Shown: positions 8,026 to 17,134, counted from the first letter of the stretch. The stretch: DNA of 64,000 nt from Neptunomonas qingdaonensis (GCF_900113275.1 NZ_FOOU01000015.1:1-64000); one strand, 5' to 3'. The notes: a model not told the origin generated them from the sequence alone. Program-made: numbers and translations.

Positions 8026-8906
8026 TAGTTAGCCCCTTGGTTCAACTTTGCAGCGCGACGCGCCTGCAAGAATAAGAATATCAAGACAATACAAAGCAAT
8101 AAGATGGTCAAACTTGCCCCAAACGACCAGTTGCGTGACACTCCAAACTGATTTTGAATCAGGTTCCCCATCATCATCGTTTTGCCGCCGCCCAGCAGTA
8201 TTGGCTCCAAAACTGTTCCAAGGCATGGCACAAAGACCAATATAAAGCCTGAAACAATACCAGCTTTGCATAACGGGATAATGACTCTGTACAGCGTCTG
8301 AATACGCGTGGAATAGAGGTCACCTGCAGCCTCTAAAAGACGAGGATCAAGCTTCTCAATACTGGCATAAATAGGCAGTATCATCAGGGGAATATAGCTA
8401 TAAATCATCCCTGTCAACATCGCCCCATTGTTGTATAGCAGGCTATCAATATCATCGACGAATCCGAATAGCCGCAAGCCCGATTCAAGTACACCGTCGT
8501 TACTCAAAATCAGCACCCAAGCGTATACCCTAACTACCATACTGACCCAAAAAGGTAATGTTACTAAGTAGAGTAAAACCGGTTTAACTTCTTTTCTCTG
8601 ACGTGAAATATAATAAGCGACGGGAAAGCCAATCAATAAACATAAAATAGCAGTCGACAATGAGAGAAGTATTGTCCGGCCAATAATCAACAAATACTGA
8701 AAATTCAATTCTAGATTATTATCCCAATCGTAGTTATAAAGAATCTGTGTATACGATTCGAGTGAAAAGAGAGGTTTATAACCTCCATAAGGATCGGAAG
8801 TCATCAGTGAGACATAAAAGATTATTCCCAGTGGAATAATCATAAGAAGGATCATCACTGTATATGCAGGTAGCACCCCCCAAAAGCGCATAGTTAATTT
8901 ACTCAT
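8025..8906 (-). CDS. potB: Polyamine-type ABC transporter permease (PotB/PotH family)
   Basis: The protein has 293 residues and about six transmembrane helices. After a hydrophobic first helix comes the periplasmic segment SLESYTQILYNYDWDNN, typical of PotB/PotH. The EAA loop is at about residues 190-215 (EAAGDLYSTRIQTLYRVIIP), then LVFVPCLGTVLEPILLGGGK. Together with the PotC-like partner it forms the translocation path. The ATG overlaps the end of the upstream ATPase gene by four bases and its stop overlaps the start of the next permease, a tightly coupled operon. Confidence 0.9.
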   Translation of the reverse strand: MSKLTMRFWGVLPAYTVMILLMIIPLGIIFYVSLMTSDPYGGYKPLFSLESYTQILYNYDWDNNLELNFQYLLIIGRTILLSLSTAILCLLIGFPVAYYISRQRKEVKPVLLYLVTLPFWVSMVVRVYAWVLILSNDGVLESGLRLFGFVDDIDSLLYNNGAMLTGMIYSYIPLMILPIYASIEKLDPRLLEAAGDLYSTRIQTLYRVIIPLCKAGIVSGFILVFVPCLGTVLEPILLGGGKTMMMGNLIQNQFGVSRNWSFGASLTILLLCIVLIFLFLQARRAAKLNQGAN

Positions 8907-9973
8907 TCGCCCAGCACCCTTACAGACGCAGGTGAGAAGCCCAGGGTCACTGCCTCATTAAGATCATAGTTAATGTTATTACTAATATTATTTCGCATTG
9001 ACACTCGAAGATCGGCGCCACTGGACAACTGGATAGTATAATGTGTATACCCCCCCATATAAGTCCGATGCATCACCCTTCCTGGCAAAGAAACACCATC
9101 CACTGATTTATTAATCGAAATCTTCTCCGGGCGTAACGACATGACTGCGTCCTGCCCTACTTTTACACCGGAAGCAGGAACATCAATATTAATTCCTAAC
9201 GGTGTTTCAATAGATGTTGCATGCACATTACTACCGGTGACATTCACATCTAAGAAGTTCGTATCGCCAATAAAATCGGCTACAAAGCGATTAGTAGGGT
9301 TTTCATAAATATTGATTGGAGAGTCCAGATGCTGTATCTCACCGTGAGCTAATACACAGATACGATCAGACATTGCTAATGCTTCTTCCTGATCATGGGT
9401 GACAAAAATAAAGGTAATACCGGTCTGTCTTTGCAGATCTTGTAACTCTTCACGCATCGCCTGGCGCAACTTAAGATCCAGTGCTGACAATGGCTCATCT
9501 AATAGAAGTACTTCGGGTTCCGGCGCTAGAGCTCGGGCTAAAGCAATACGTTGTTGTTGGCCGCCCGACAATTCAGAAGGAAAACGTTTAGCAAACTGTT
9601 CCATATGTACTAACTTAAGCATCTCATTGACACGACACTCTCGTTTATCTTTTTTCCAGCCGAGCATTTCAAGACCAAATCCGATATTTTCCTCTAGATT
9701 CATATGCGGAAACAGCGCGTAGTTTTGAAATACCGTATTAACACGACGCTTATTAGCGGGAAGGTTTTCTATATTCTGACCATGCAGTATTATATTTCCT
9801 GTTGTCGGCGTTTCAAATCCGGCTATCATTCTCAATAAGGTTGTTTTTCCACAGCCACTAGGCCCAAGAAGAGTAAAAAACTCATTATCATGTATATCAA
9901 ATGAGACTTTTTTAATTGCCTGATAAGAGCCGTACTTTTTTGACACACCCTTAATTTGAACTGCTTTAGTCAT
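8903..9973 (-). CDS. potA: Polyamine-type ABC transporter ATP-binding protein (PotA/PotG family)
   Basis: The 356-residue ATPase has Walker A GPSGCGKTT at about residues 38-46, a Q-loop in NTVFQNYALFPHM, the ABC signature ELSGGQQQRIALARAL near residue 135, Walker B VLLLDEPLSALD near 156 and the switch His in FVTHDQEEALAMSD. The C-terminal 120 residues form the TOBE/OB regulatory domain usual in PotA/PotG. It energises import through the two permeases. It is the first gene of the potA-potB-potC-potD-like operon. The 1-kb region upstream does not contain a full copy of the 44-nt box found in the next cluster, so it is probably regulated separately. Confidence 0.92.
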   Translation of the reverse strand: MTKAVQIKGVSKKYGSYQAIKKVSFDIHDNEFFTLLGPSGCGKTTLLRMIAGFETPTTGNIILHGQNIENLPANKRRVNTVFQNYALFPHMNLEENIGFGLEMLGWKKDKRECRVNEMLKLVHMEQFAKRFPSELSGGQQQRIALARALAPEPEVLLLDEPLSALDLKLRQAMREELQDLQRQTGITFIFVTHDQEEALAMSDRICVLAHGEIQHLDSPINIYENPTNRFVADFIGDTNFLDVNVTGSNVHATSIETPLGINIDVPASGVKVGQDAVMSLRPEKISINKSVDGVSLPGRVMHRTYMGGYTHYTIQLSSGADLRVSMRNNISNNINYDLNEAVTLGFSPASVRVLGE

Positions 9974-10429
9974 CTTTGATTTCCAATTAGTGTTATTACT
10001 GCAATGCTACGAATAAATAAAACTCAAGATATCTGCATCCCCACAGACTAAACTCAACGAAAGACGTAACAAATAACATTTTTTTAATACACTATATAAA
10101 AAAATAATATGCTCTATAGAAGGGCAAAAAACTAAGCAAGCCAAATAATAATTATTATGAATAACTTCAAAAAGACTAAATATTTTAAAATAAACCCAAA
10201 AACAAAAAAAATTCGCCCCAAATCTGTGCGGAATTATTATTACCGCACTAACTTAGGGATTTGTTTCTTTAACAAATTTTATTTAGAAAAAAGGGAATAA
10301 TGACTATTGAAGGAAACGTACTTATGCAGGAGGCCATTTTCATTGAACACCAACCGGGCCGAAGCAATTTTACAGGCTGAACATCTCAGATAAGAGCGGC
10401 AAGGTCATGGAAGAACCCTTACGCAGACC

Positions 10430-10495
10430 GGTCTGAATGATACGAACCTTGATAGTGTCGTCACTGTCGACAAGGATGTACCCAATACAAGGAGC
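10430..10495 (-). repeat. Dispersed intergenic repeat, copy A
   Basis: The minus strand reads CTTGTCGACAGTGACGACAC followed by TATCAAGGTTCGTATCATTC. It aligns with copies B (34671-34712) and C (36560-36630). In this copy a stop-free frame of about 55 codons ends at 10378 (VDSDDTIKVRIIQTGLRKG) but has no plausible start, so it looks like a coding remnant. I do not recognise the parent gene. Confidence 0.5.
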
Positions 10496-10654
10496 AACAC
10501 GATAACTACCCAGCTTATCGTTACCAATCTTCCGTGGCCTATCTTGATCAGATGTAAAATAACATCATTCACATCTCCGCACAGATCTACTCACCAAAGG
10601 TAGTGCTGCTTTTTATTAAACTGCCTCGGATTCTAAAAAAGAATGAAATCATTC

Positions 10655-10698
10655 TGCATTATTTTTTTTAATACAGAAGTAAAGTTAATAATATTTTA
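10655..10698 (+). promoter_or_regulatory. 44-nt regulatory box, copy 1 (upstream of the monooxygenase operon)
   Basis: TGCAT (10655-10659), ten bases, AATAC (10670-10674), sixteen bases, ATATTTTA (10691-10698). The three conserved blocks and both spacings are the same in four other copies in this cluster. It lies 334 bp before the FMO start codon. It is inferred to be an activator or repressor site; the binding protein is unknown. Confidence 0.75.
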
Positions 10699-11032
10699 AC
10701 AATACAAGAAGTTCTCATAACCTGAATGGGCAATCTGAGGTGGCCGAGATGCTTGCTATCTATCAATTATTTCTGAAACAGCCTGGGTATCCAGCTAAGT
10801 GCTGCACAACGGAACAGAAACAACAGAAGATCACCGCAGTAATCAACGTAAACAAACCAACTGAATACGTTGTTAATCAGATTCAATAAGGCGCGCATAC
10901 CGCTTTCACCGGCTGACCTGGCGCTTGGAAAACTGACCTTATCCGGCCTGTTGTAATAATCACAACAGGCCTTGCTGAAATTGTACTAACGCTGACCTAA
11001 CCAGCTGATGCTAATTACGGGAGATAATAAGA

Positions 11033-12310
11033 ATGGCAATACGCAAAGGTGACAAAATAGAAATAGATACGCTTGTTATAGGTGCCGGCCAGGCCGGTGT
11101 TGCCATGAGTGAGCACCTGAGTAACCTCGGAATACCCCACCTTGTTTTGGAGCGTAATCGTATCGCCGAAAAATGGCGAACAGGGCGCTGGGATTCATTG
11201 GTTGCGAACGGCCCAGCATGGCACGATCGTTTTCCGGGTCTGGAATTTGAAGGCCATGACCCCGACGCATTTGTGCCAAAAGAGCAGGTTGCGGATTATT
11301 TCGTAGCATATGCAGAAAAGTTTAACGCCCCCATCCACACGGGCGTAGAGGTGAAAAAAGTTGAGCGCAATGCTAATCGACCAGGCTTCACTATTGAAAC
11401 CTCTGAGGGCCTGATCGAGGCACACCGAATAGTGTCTGCTACCGGGCCTTTTCAAACGCCAGTCATTCCGCCGATTGCACCAAAAAATGACAATCTCACC
11501 CAGATACATTCTGCAGACTACCGCAATCCCGGACAACTGCCAGAGGGTGGTGTTTTGGTAGTAGGAGCAGGTTCTTCAGGTGTCCAGATCGCAGATGAAT
11601 TACAACGTTCAGGCAAAAAAGTATATCTCTCTGTTGGCGCCCATGATCGTCCGCCCCGCTCTTATCGCAACCGTGACTTCTGCTGGTGGTTAGGCGTTCT
11701 TGGTGAGTGGGATGCCGAGGCAATGAAGCCCGGGAAAGAACATGTGACTATTGCCGTTACAGGCGCACACGGCAATAACGGCACTGTTGATTTTCGAGCA
11801 CTTGCCCACCAGGGTGTCACACTGGCCGGTTTGACTAAGTCGTTTAATGGTAACGTTGTAAGCTTCCAATCGAACCTTGCAGAGAACATTGCTAACGGTG
11901 ATAAGAACTACCTGGATCTATTAGATGCAGCTGACGCGTACATTGAACGCAATGATCTAGACCTTCCAGAAGAACCGAAGGCCCGCAATATACTCCCGGA
12001 TCCAGAATGCATGACCAACCCTATTTCTGAACTAAATTTGGCCGAGGAAGGCATCACTACCATTATATGGGCTACAGGCTTTTCCACTGATTACAGCTGG
12101 CTGAATGTCAACGCCTTCGACGAAAACGGCAAACCAGCGCATCAACGCGGCGTCTCTACTGAGCCTGGTGTCTATTTCGTAGGCCTGCCTTGGCTGTCAC
12201 GTCGAGGCTCCAGCTTCATCTGGGGCGTCTGGCACGATGCGAAACATATTGCTGGCCATATCGCGACACAACGCAAATATCTTGAATATCGTGATTCCTC
12301 GCAACGCTAA
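11033..12310 (+). CDS. Flavin-containing monooxygenase (CzcO/YUCCA-like)
   Basis: The 425-residue flavoprotein has two dinucleotide-binding motifs: GAGQAG at residues 17-22 for FAD and GAGSSG at 178-183 for NADPH. Between them IHSADYR (158-164) occupies the place of the FMO fingerprint, and IIWATGFSTDY follows near residue 348. Such enzymes use NADPH and O2 to oxygenate a nucleophilic N or S, or to do Baeyer-Villiger-type chemistry. No signal peptide is visible, so it is cytosolic. The start is supported by GGAG 9 bases upstream. It heads an operon with a RidA-family protein (91 bp later) and a DUF1028 protein, and carries the shared box upstream. Its substrate is unknown, but context points to an amine or amino-acid derivative. 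Confidence 0.85.
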   Translation: MAIRKGDKIEIDTLVIGAGQAGVAMSEHLSNLGIPHLVLERNRIAEKWRTGRWDSLVANGPAWHDRFPGLEFEGHDPDAFVPKEQVADYFVAYAEKFNAPIHTGVEVKKVERNANRPGFTIETSEGLIEAHRIVSATGPFQTPVIPPIAPKNDNLTQIHSADYRNPGQLPEGGVLVVGAGSSGVQIADELQRSGKKVYLSVGAHDRPPRSYRNRDFCWWLGVLGEWDAEAMKPGKEHVTIAVTGAHGNNGTVDFRALAHQGVTLAGLTKSFNGNVVSFQSNLAENIANGDKNYLDLLDAADAYIERNDLDLPEEPKARNILPDPECMTNPISELNLAEEGITTIIWATGFSTDYSWLNVNAFDENGKPAHQRGVSTEPGVYFVGLPWLSRRGSSFIWGVWHDAKHIAGHIATQRKYLEYRDSSQR

Positions 12311-12400
12311 CGACAATCTAAAGTAAGAGTGAGGTCAGGTAAATATGCTGTCCCCACTCAAGAATGAATTAACGTCAACATACATAACTGGAGTAAGTCG

Positions 12401-12823
12401 ATGCCTACACATACTCGAATCCGCATGTTTAACACAAAAGAAACTTATCCGAATCAAGCTTTGGATAATGACCTTTGTCAGGCAGTACGGGCCGGTAACA
12501 CTGTCTATGTCCGTGGTCAGGTCGGGACCGATTTTGATGGTAATCTGGTTGGTCTTGGCGATCCTGCAGCCCAAACCGAGCAGGCCATGAAAAACGTAAA
12601 ACAGCTACTCGAAGAAGCGGGCTCTGACATGAGTCATGTTGTCAAAACCACAACCTATATCACCGACCCCCGCTATCGCGAAGCTGTGTATAAAGAAACA
12701 GGTAAGTGGTTCAAAGGCGTCTTCCCGATCTCTACCGGCTTAGTAGTACAAGGGCTAGCTCAACCTGAATGGCTGATGGAGATCGATATCATCGCAGTGA
12801 TTCCTGATAAGGACGAGACCTAA
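12401..12823 (+). CDS. RidA/YjgF/Rid-family protein lacking the deaminase arginine
   Basis: The 140-residue Rid domain has the expected blocks: QAVRAGNTVYVRGQVGTD (about 27-44), QAMKNVKQLLEEAGSDMSHV (61-80), TYITDPRYREAV (85-96) and a final MEIDIIAVIP. Canonical RidA hydrolyses reactive enamines and imines and needs an Arg in the VARLP segment (Arg105 in E. coli). Here the aligned segment is VVQGLAQPEW with Gly118, so this protein belongs to the non-RidA subfamilies and may not be an imine deaminase. The acidic residue of the last strand is kept. RBS GGAG is 7 bases before the ATG. Its stop is 3 bp before the DUF1028 start, so the two are translationally linked. A role with an intermediate made by the FMO is an inference. 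Confidence 0.88.
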   Translation: MPTHTRIRMFNTKETYPNQALDNDLCQAVRAGNTVYVRGQVGTDFDGNLVGLGDPAAQTEQAMKNVKQLLEEAGSDMSHVVKTTTYITDPRYREAVYKETGKWFKGVFPISTGLVVQGLAQPEWLMEIDIIAVIPDKDET

Positions 12824-12826
12824 TTT

Positions 12827-13498
12827 ATGACATTTTCTATTGCGGGCGTTTGCCCTGACACCGGCATGGTCGGATGTGCTATCACCTCATCCAGTATTTG
12901 CGTCGCCAGCCGCTGTGCCTTCACACGTAGCGGTACCGGCGTTGCTCTGACGCAAAACATTACCAATCCGGATTTGGGACCGTTAGCGCTGGATCTAATG
13001 GCGGAAGGCCTCAACCCCACGGCGATCATGGCCGCATTAGCCGAAGCTGATAGCAATATCCAGTGGCGGCAACTCGGTGTACTTAACCTGGCTGGAGAAG
13101 GGATAACCTTCAGTGGCACTGAAGCGCTGGGGTTGTTCGCAAATGCCGAGGGTAAAAACTGTATTGCAATGGGCAACCTGCTGGAGAATACCGGTGTTCC
13201 CCAGGCGATGATAGAGAGCTTTGAAAATAGCACCGGACATCTGGCTGAGCGCCTTCTCAGTGCTCTGGAAGCCGGATTGGCGGCCGGAGGTGAACTAGGC
13301 CCGGTACAGTCAGCAGGTTTGCAGGTTTGTAGCGAACCAGAGTGGCCAACGGTTGATCTTCGGGTCGACTGGCACATTGAGCCAATCAATGAACTGCGCA
13401 TGGTATGGCGTAATTACCAACCACAGATGGATGCTTATATCACTCGCGCCAAAGACCCTGCTAATGCAGAATCTTATGGCGTGCCCGGTGATGAATAA
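12827..13498 (+). CDS. DUF1028 family (putative Ntn-hydrolase-like) protein
   Basis: The product is 223 residues. MTFSIAGVCPDTGMVGCAIT at the start, the internal GLNPTAIMAAL, GNLLENTGVPQAM and AGLAAGGELGPVQSAGLQV blocks, and the C-terminal PTVDLRVDWHIEPINELRMV are characteristic of DUF1028. That family resembles the Ntn-hydrolase fold and has no well-established reaction; an amide-cleaving role is often suggested. It starts three bases after the RidA-like stop and is the last gene of the FMO operon, before a strong terminator at 13528. No signal peptide is visible, so it is cytosolic. Family is certain; function is inferred only from context. Confidence 0.88.
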   Translation: MTFSIAGVCPDTGMVGCAITSSSICVASRCAFTRSGTGVALTQNITNPDLGPLALDLMAEGLNPTAIMAALAEADSNIQWRQLGVLNLAGEGITFSGTEALGLFANAEGKNCIAMGNLLENTGVPQAMIESFENSTGHLAERLLSALEAGLAAGGELGPVQSAGLQVCSEPEWPTVDLRVDWHIEPINELRMVWRNYQPQMDAYITRAKDPANAESYGVPGDE

Positions 13499-13527
13499 CT
13501 GAGCCCTCAGCCCTCGTGAAAATATAG

Positions 13528-13556
13528 ATCCCGCGCTAATGACGCGGGATTTTTCT
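13528..13556 (+). terminator. Intrinsic terminator of the FMO-RidA-DUF1028 operon
   Basis: An 8-bp perfect stem, ATCCCGCG/CGCGGGAT with a 7-base loop, is followed by TTTTCTT, 30 bp after the DUF1028 stop. This is a textbook rho-independent terminator. Confidence 0.92.
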
Positions 13557-13856
13557 TCGTTATATTCAGATAGTATTCTCAGCGCTCTTTCAGGAACCGG
13601 CTCTCAGGCCTGTAACATCGTGAGACCGCTTAATCACTACTAAACTTATATATCCCATTGTGCCGATCTACTTCAGCATCACTTCCCTACCAACCACTAC
13701 ATTAGCCGCCACCATCAAAACGCTGCTTCCTGCGTAAAGGTTACAAAGCTACCCTGAAGCCAGAACGCTAAGTTGATAGCCTGTTCTATATACTGCCAGG
13801 TAGCTGAGTCCTAAGCATTAGGCTCTTCAGCACCTACTACTCCTATCTTCACCCCC

Positions 13857-13900
13857 TGCATAATATTTTTTAATACACTTAAAAGATTAATAATATTTTA
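13857..13900 (+). promoter_or_regulatory. 44-nt regulatory box, copy 2 (upstream of the M20 deacylase)
   Basis: TGCAT (13857-13861), ten bases, AATAC (13872-13876), sixteen bases, ATATTTTA (13893-13900). Spacing is identical to the other four copies. It ends 204 bp before the ATG at 14105. Confidence 0.75.
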
Positions 13901-14104
13901 ATGATGAAGAGATAAGCCCTATTCTCAAATGACAGATGAGGTATTGATAAATATCAATACTTACTCCTCAACTTACCCAGTGTGATCACGACTCATTTGG
14001 GTTAGTTCTCAAGTAATTATCTGTTTACTAGTACAGGCCATGGATGACTAGTTTCACAACTCATACACCGAATTAATTCGGCACTCTTAGCAACAGGAGC
14101 AGAT

Positions 14105-15262
14105 ATGGCAAAGGCACTTACTCTCGAAATTCTTGATCAACTAATCAGTTTTGATACCACTAGCTGTAACTCCAATCTGGAGCTGATGAGTTACGTGCAA
14201 CGCTTTTTGGAAGATCATGGTGTGACCAGCAATCTTGTTTATGATGGTCTGGAGAGCAAGGCTAACCTTTACGCCACTATCGGACCTCAGGATAAAGCCG
14301 GTGTGATGCTGTCAGGGCACACTGACACAGTTCCGGTTACCGGCCAGAACTGGACTACCGATCCTTACCAATTAAGCGAACAGGACGGCCGTTACTTCGG
14401 TCGCGGCACCAGCGACATGAAAGGCTTTATTTCGGTGGTTCTGGCGGCTGTACCTGAGATGGTGAAGCAGAAATTGCATACACCTATCCATTTAGCTTTC
14501 TCCTACGATGAAGAAATCGGCTGTGTCGGCGTACGGCGTCTGATCGACACCATGCAAAGCTTTCCTCTGCAGCCTGCGGTTTGCATTATAGGCGAGCCCA
14601 CCTCCATGCAGGTGGTGACAGCACATAAAGGAAAACTAGCTGCAAGAGTGACCGTAACCGGGAAAGAGTGCCACTCAGGAATGGCACCTCTCGGAGTAAA
14701 TGCCATCAACTACGCGGCCCGCATGATTACCTGGCTGGAACAGCTAGCGCAGGAAAAAAAGCTCAACGGCCCATTTGAGAATAGCTACGATATACCTCAC
14801 AGCACCGTACACACTGGCACCGTCCAGGGTGGTACAGCACTCAATATCGTGCCAAAAAAATGTAATTTTCTATTTGAAATCCGAAATATCGCCACAGAGG
14901 ATCCCCGAGATCTATTAGCGCTATTGCAATCTTATGCTGATGAGCTGATAGCCGAGATGCAACAGGTCGATTCCTCTTGCGATATTAACATCGAGATTAT
15001 TACTGAGTACCCCGGTCTCAGCACCCCATCCGACGCTGAAGTCGCTGCTTTTGTCCGTAAGTTGGCACAATCTGTTGCCAGCGCCAACATCAACTTCGGC
15101 ACCGAGGGAGGCTTATTTAGCAGTGTGCTGGGTATTCCTACCGTTGTTTGTGGTCCCGGCAGCATGGACCAGGGACATAAGCCGGACGAATTCATTCACA
15201 TTTCTCAGCTGCAACAGTGCGAAGCCTTTATGGCGCGCTTGATCAATGAGCTTAGCGCTTAA
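14105..15262 (+). CDS. M20 metallopeptidase, ArgE/acetylornithine-deacetylase-like
   Basis: The 385-residue cytosolic hydrolase has the full M20 dinuclear zinc site: SGHTDTVP (His72, Asp74), GRGTSDMKG (Asp104), YDEEIGC (catalytic Glu136 and ligand Glu137) and GEPTSM (Glu164), with the dimerisation domain around residues 180-290 and the last His in GPGSMDQGHKPDE. ArgE-type members remove acetyl or other acyl groups from amino acids. Arginine-biosynthesis genes are absent nearby; instead it sits in a catabolic cluster with its own copy of the regulatory box and an APC permease 108 bp downstream. A catabolic role, such as removing the N-acyl group from an imported acylated amine or amino acid, is more likely than arginine synthesis. 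AGGAG lies 7 bases before the ATG. Confidence 0.85.
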   Translation: MAKALTLEILDQLISFDTTSCNSNLELMSYVQRFLEDHGVTSNLVYDGLESKANLYATIGPQDKAGVMLSGHTDTVPVTGQNWTTDPYQLSEQDGRYFGRGTSDMKGFISVVLAAVPEMVKQKLHTPIHLAFSYDEEIGCVGVRRLIDTMQSFPLQPAVCIIGEPTSMQVVTAHKGKLAARVTVTGKECHSGMAPLGVNAINYAARMITWLEQLAQEKKLNGPFENSYDIPHSTVHTGTVQGGTALNIVPKKCNFLFEIRNIATEDPRDLLALLQSYADELIAEMQQVDSSCDINIEIITEYPGLSTPSDAEVAAFVRKLAQSVASANINFGTEGGLFSSVLGIPTVVCGPGSMDQGHKPDEFIHISQLQQCEAFMARLINELSA

Positions 15263-15370
15263 TAATCCGAAGGAGGATAAATACCGGCAACTTACCTGTG
15301 CCCTTTAAATGGCTTAAACTCACACTAACCTGATATCAAAAAGATAAGAATTCTATTTCAGGAGTAAAAA

Positions 15371-16807
15371 ATGTCTGACAATTCCACATATGCCACCAGT
15401 GCTGACGTCAGCGCTGACAACAGCGCGAACCACAGTCAAAAATCGGGCTTTCGCAGAGTACTGGGCCTCGGCTCACTGTTAGCTGTCGCCGTTGGTTTGG
15501 TTGTTTCCCAGGGTGTTATGGTTATCATGCTACAAGGTGCTGGTATCGCTGGCCTAGGGTTTATTATCCCGCTGGCAATCGGTTACATCTTAGCCTTGAC
15601 CTATATCTTTTCTTTTTCTGAGCTGTCTCTGATGATTCCACGTGCCGGTAGCCTGAGTAGCTACACCGAGGTTGCTCTGGGCCACTTCCCGGCTATTTTA
15701 GCCGTATTTTCCGGCTACGTTGTAGTTGCCATGTTTGCTCTATCTGCTGAGCTGCTGCTGGTCGATTTTATTATTGAGAAAATCTATCCGGGAGCGTTTC
15801 CGCAATATGCAGTTGGCTTTGGCTTGCTGGGCATATTCACCGCGCTTAACCTGATGGGTATCGACCTATTCGCTAAGCTGCAATCGGCACTAGCTTTCAT
15901 CATGGTTGTAGTACTGCTAGTCCTAGGCCTGAGTGCGGTGAGTGGCGTTGCTAACCCGTATCCTGAAGGTATCGATCTAACAGGCACTTGGAACCCGATG
16001 GGTCCAGAAGTAATCACACTGGTTGCCCTGGCAATTTGGGGTTATGTCGGTGCTGAGTTCGTCTGCCCGCTGGTTGAAGAAGTAAAGGATCCTAACCGCA
16101 ACATTCCACGCTCTATGCTGCTCGGCGTCACTATCATCTTTGTTACCATCGCGATTTACTGCTTCGGCGCACTATTATATATCCCGGCTGATGATCTGGC
16201 TGGTTCTGCACTGCCCCACTACGATTTCGCTAAGGCTGTATTCGGTGATATAGGTCTAAGCTTTCTGGCTGTTGCAGCAGTAACAGCAACTTGCAGTACG
16301 GTTAACACTTCTCTAGCAGCTATTCCCCGTATGCTCTACGGTATGGCACAAAACGGCCAGGCTTTTCCGCAGCTAAAAAAGCTGACTAAAAACAAGACCC
16401 CTTGGGTTGCAGTATTGTTTGTGTCAGCAATCACCGGGCTGCCGATGCTCATTATGCGCGACAATCCAGATGCAGTCGGCCTACTGCTGATTTCTGCCGC
16501 TATCGCTTGGTTGCTGGCCTATATCATTACACACATTAATGTTATCGCCCTGCGCAGACGTTACCCAAACATTCACCGCCCATATAAGACACCCTTCTAT
16601 CCTCTGCCGCAGGTCGTAGGTATCGCAGGTATGATCTATGCGGTGATCTACGCCTCTCCAGCTCCGGAGTTAAGCAATCAGATCTTCACGGCTACCGGTA
16701 TAGTCCTGGCTGTCGTTTCTGTGATCGGCGTATTCTGGGTCAAAGTTGTTATGAAGAAAGACTTGTTTAAACCAGAGCCAATCGAAAAAGCACTGGACGC
16801 TGAATAA
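15371..16807 (+). CDS. APC-superfamily amino acid/amine permease
   Basis: This 478-residue membrane protein has about 12 transmembrane helices. After a roughly 30-residue polar N-terminus comes LGLGSLLAVAVGLVVSQGVM, the unwound first helix of APC transporters. PRAGSLSSYTEVALG (about residue 90) is the helix-3 region, and GYVGAEFVCPLVEEVKDPNRNIP in two parts near 220-245 is the conserved APC signature. It likely imports an amino acid, amine or related compound by proton symport or exchange. It follows the M20 deacylase by 108 bp with an AGGAG RBS and is closed by a terminator, so the two probably form one unit under the box at 13857. The substrate may be the one the deacylase acts on (inference). 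Confidence 0.88.
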   Translation: MSDNSTYATSADVSADNSANHSQKSGFRRVLGLGSLLAVAVGLVVSQGVMVIMLQGAGIAGLGFIIPLAIGYILALTYIFSFSELSLMIPRAGSLSSYTEVALGHFPAILAVFSGYVVVAMFALSAELLLVDFIIEKIYPGAFPQYAVGFGLLGIFTALNLMGIDLFAKLQSALAFIMVVVLLVLGLSAVSGVANPYPEGIDLTGTWNPMGPEVITLVALAIWGYVGAEFVCPLVEEVKDPNRNIPRSMLLGVTIIFVTIAIYCFGALLYIPADDLAGSALPHYDFAKAVFGDIGLSFLAVAAVTATCSTVNTSLAAIPRMLYGMAQNGQAFPQLKKLTKNKTPWVAVLFVSAITGLPMLIMRDNPDAVGLLLISAAIAWLLAYIITHINVIALRRRYPNIHRPYKTPFYPLPQVVGIAGMIYAVIYASPAPELSNQIFTATGIVLAVVSVIGVFWVKVVMKKDLFKPEPIEKALDAE

Positions 16808-16872
16808 CTATCAGTCGCTAAGTAGTCCCTTATCAGAATTTTACTTCTGGACTAAGCACCACTAAATAAAAT

Positions 16873-16908
16873 GGGCGGTAAGCATGAGCTACCGCCCTTT
16901 TTATTTTT
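16873..16908 (+). terminator. Intrinsic terminator of the deacylase-permease unit
   Basis: An 8-bp stem, GGGCGGTA/TACCGCCC, with a 9-base loop is followed by TTTTTATTTTT. It is a strong rho-independent terminator 66 bp after the permease stop. Confidence 0.93.
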
Positions 16909-17134
16909 CAAGCTTCGCCCCCCCTCTAAGATACTCCAACCATAGGTATGACCTGTGGCCAGAAACAAATGCAGAGCCATCTGAATGATGCCATCGCCAT
17001 TCTCGATATCTTCGCTGCTTCAATGGTAATTGCTCACTTCAAACAACCTCAGATTCTGCTAGTCGCAGGTTTATAGCTATATATACTAAAGGCTATACTA
17101 GGCACGGGAGTAGGTTTTCTAGGTGAAGCCTTCT

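Larger units (their letters stand above)
9974..11032. other. Long intergenic region with regulatory box, leader hairpin and a repeat copy
   Basis: No convincing gene was found in this 1059-bp, partly very AT-rich stretch. It holds, in order: the presumed promoter of the Pot-type operon (about 9980-10110); a small hairpin GTGCGG/CCGCAC at 10226-10248; copy A of the dispersed repeat (10430-10495); the 44-nt regulatory box (10655-10698); and a perfect 10-bp hairpin, GGCCTGTTGT/ACAACAGGCC with a 7-base loop, at 10945-10971. The last lies 61 bp before the monooxygenase start, inside what would be a long leader if transcription starts near the box. Confidence 0.6.
13499..14104. other. Intergenic region between the FMO operon and the M20 deacylase
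   Basis: This 606-bp stretch holds the operon terminator (13528-13556) and the second copy of the 44-nt box (13857-13900). Between about 13560 and 13850 I see no open frame, repeat or structure that I can support. The last 60 bases contain the AGGAG RBS for the gene at 14105. Confidence 0.6.

Noticed and set aside
10071-10114. Possible further copy of the 44-nt box upstream of the Pot-type operon (AATAC at 10086, AATAATAT 12 bases later).
   Set aside because: It has AATAC-N12-AATAATAT with the right spacing but lacks TGYAT and the final TTTA, and it faces away from the Pot-type operon. AT-rich DNA makes such a half match likely by chance.
10655-10698. The box as a sigma-54 promoter.
   Set aside because: No GG-N10-GC (-24/-12) pair is present in any copy; the conserved blocks are AT-rich and span 44 bp.
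14105-15262. M20 enzyme as the arginine-biosynthetic argE.
   Set aside because: No arg genes nearby; it has the catabolic box and is linked to a permease. The sequence alone does not distinguish ArgE from catabolic deacylases.
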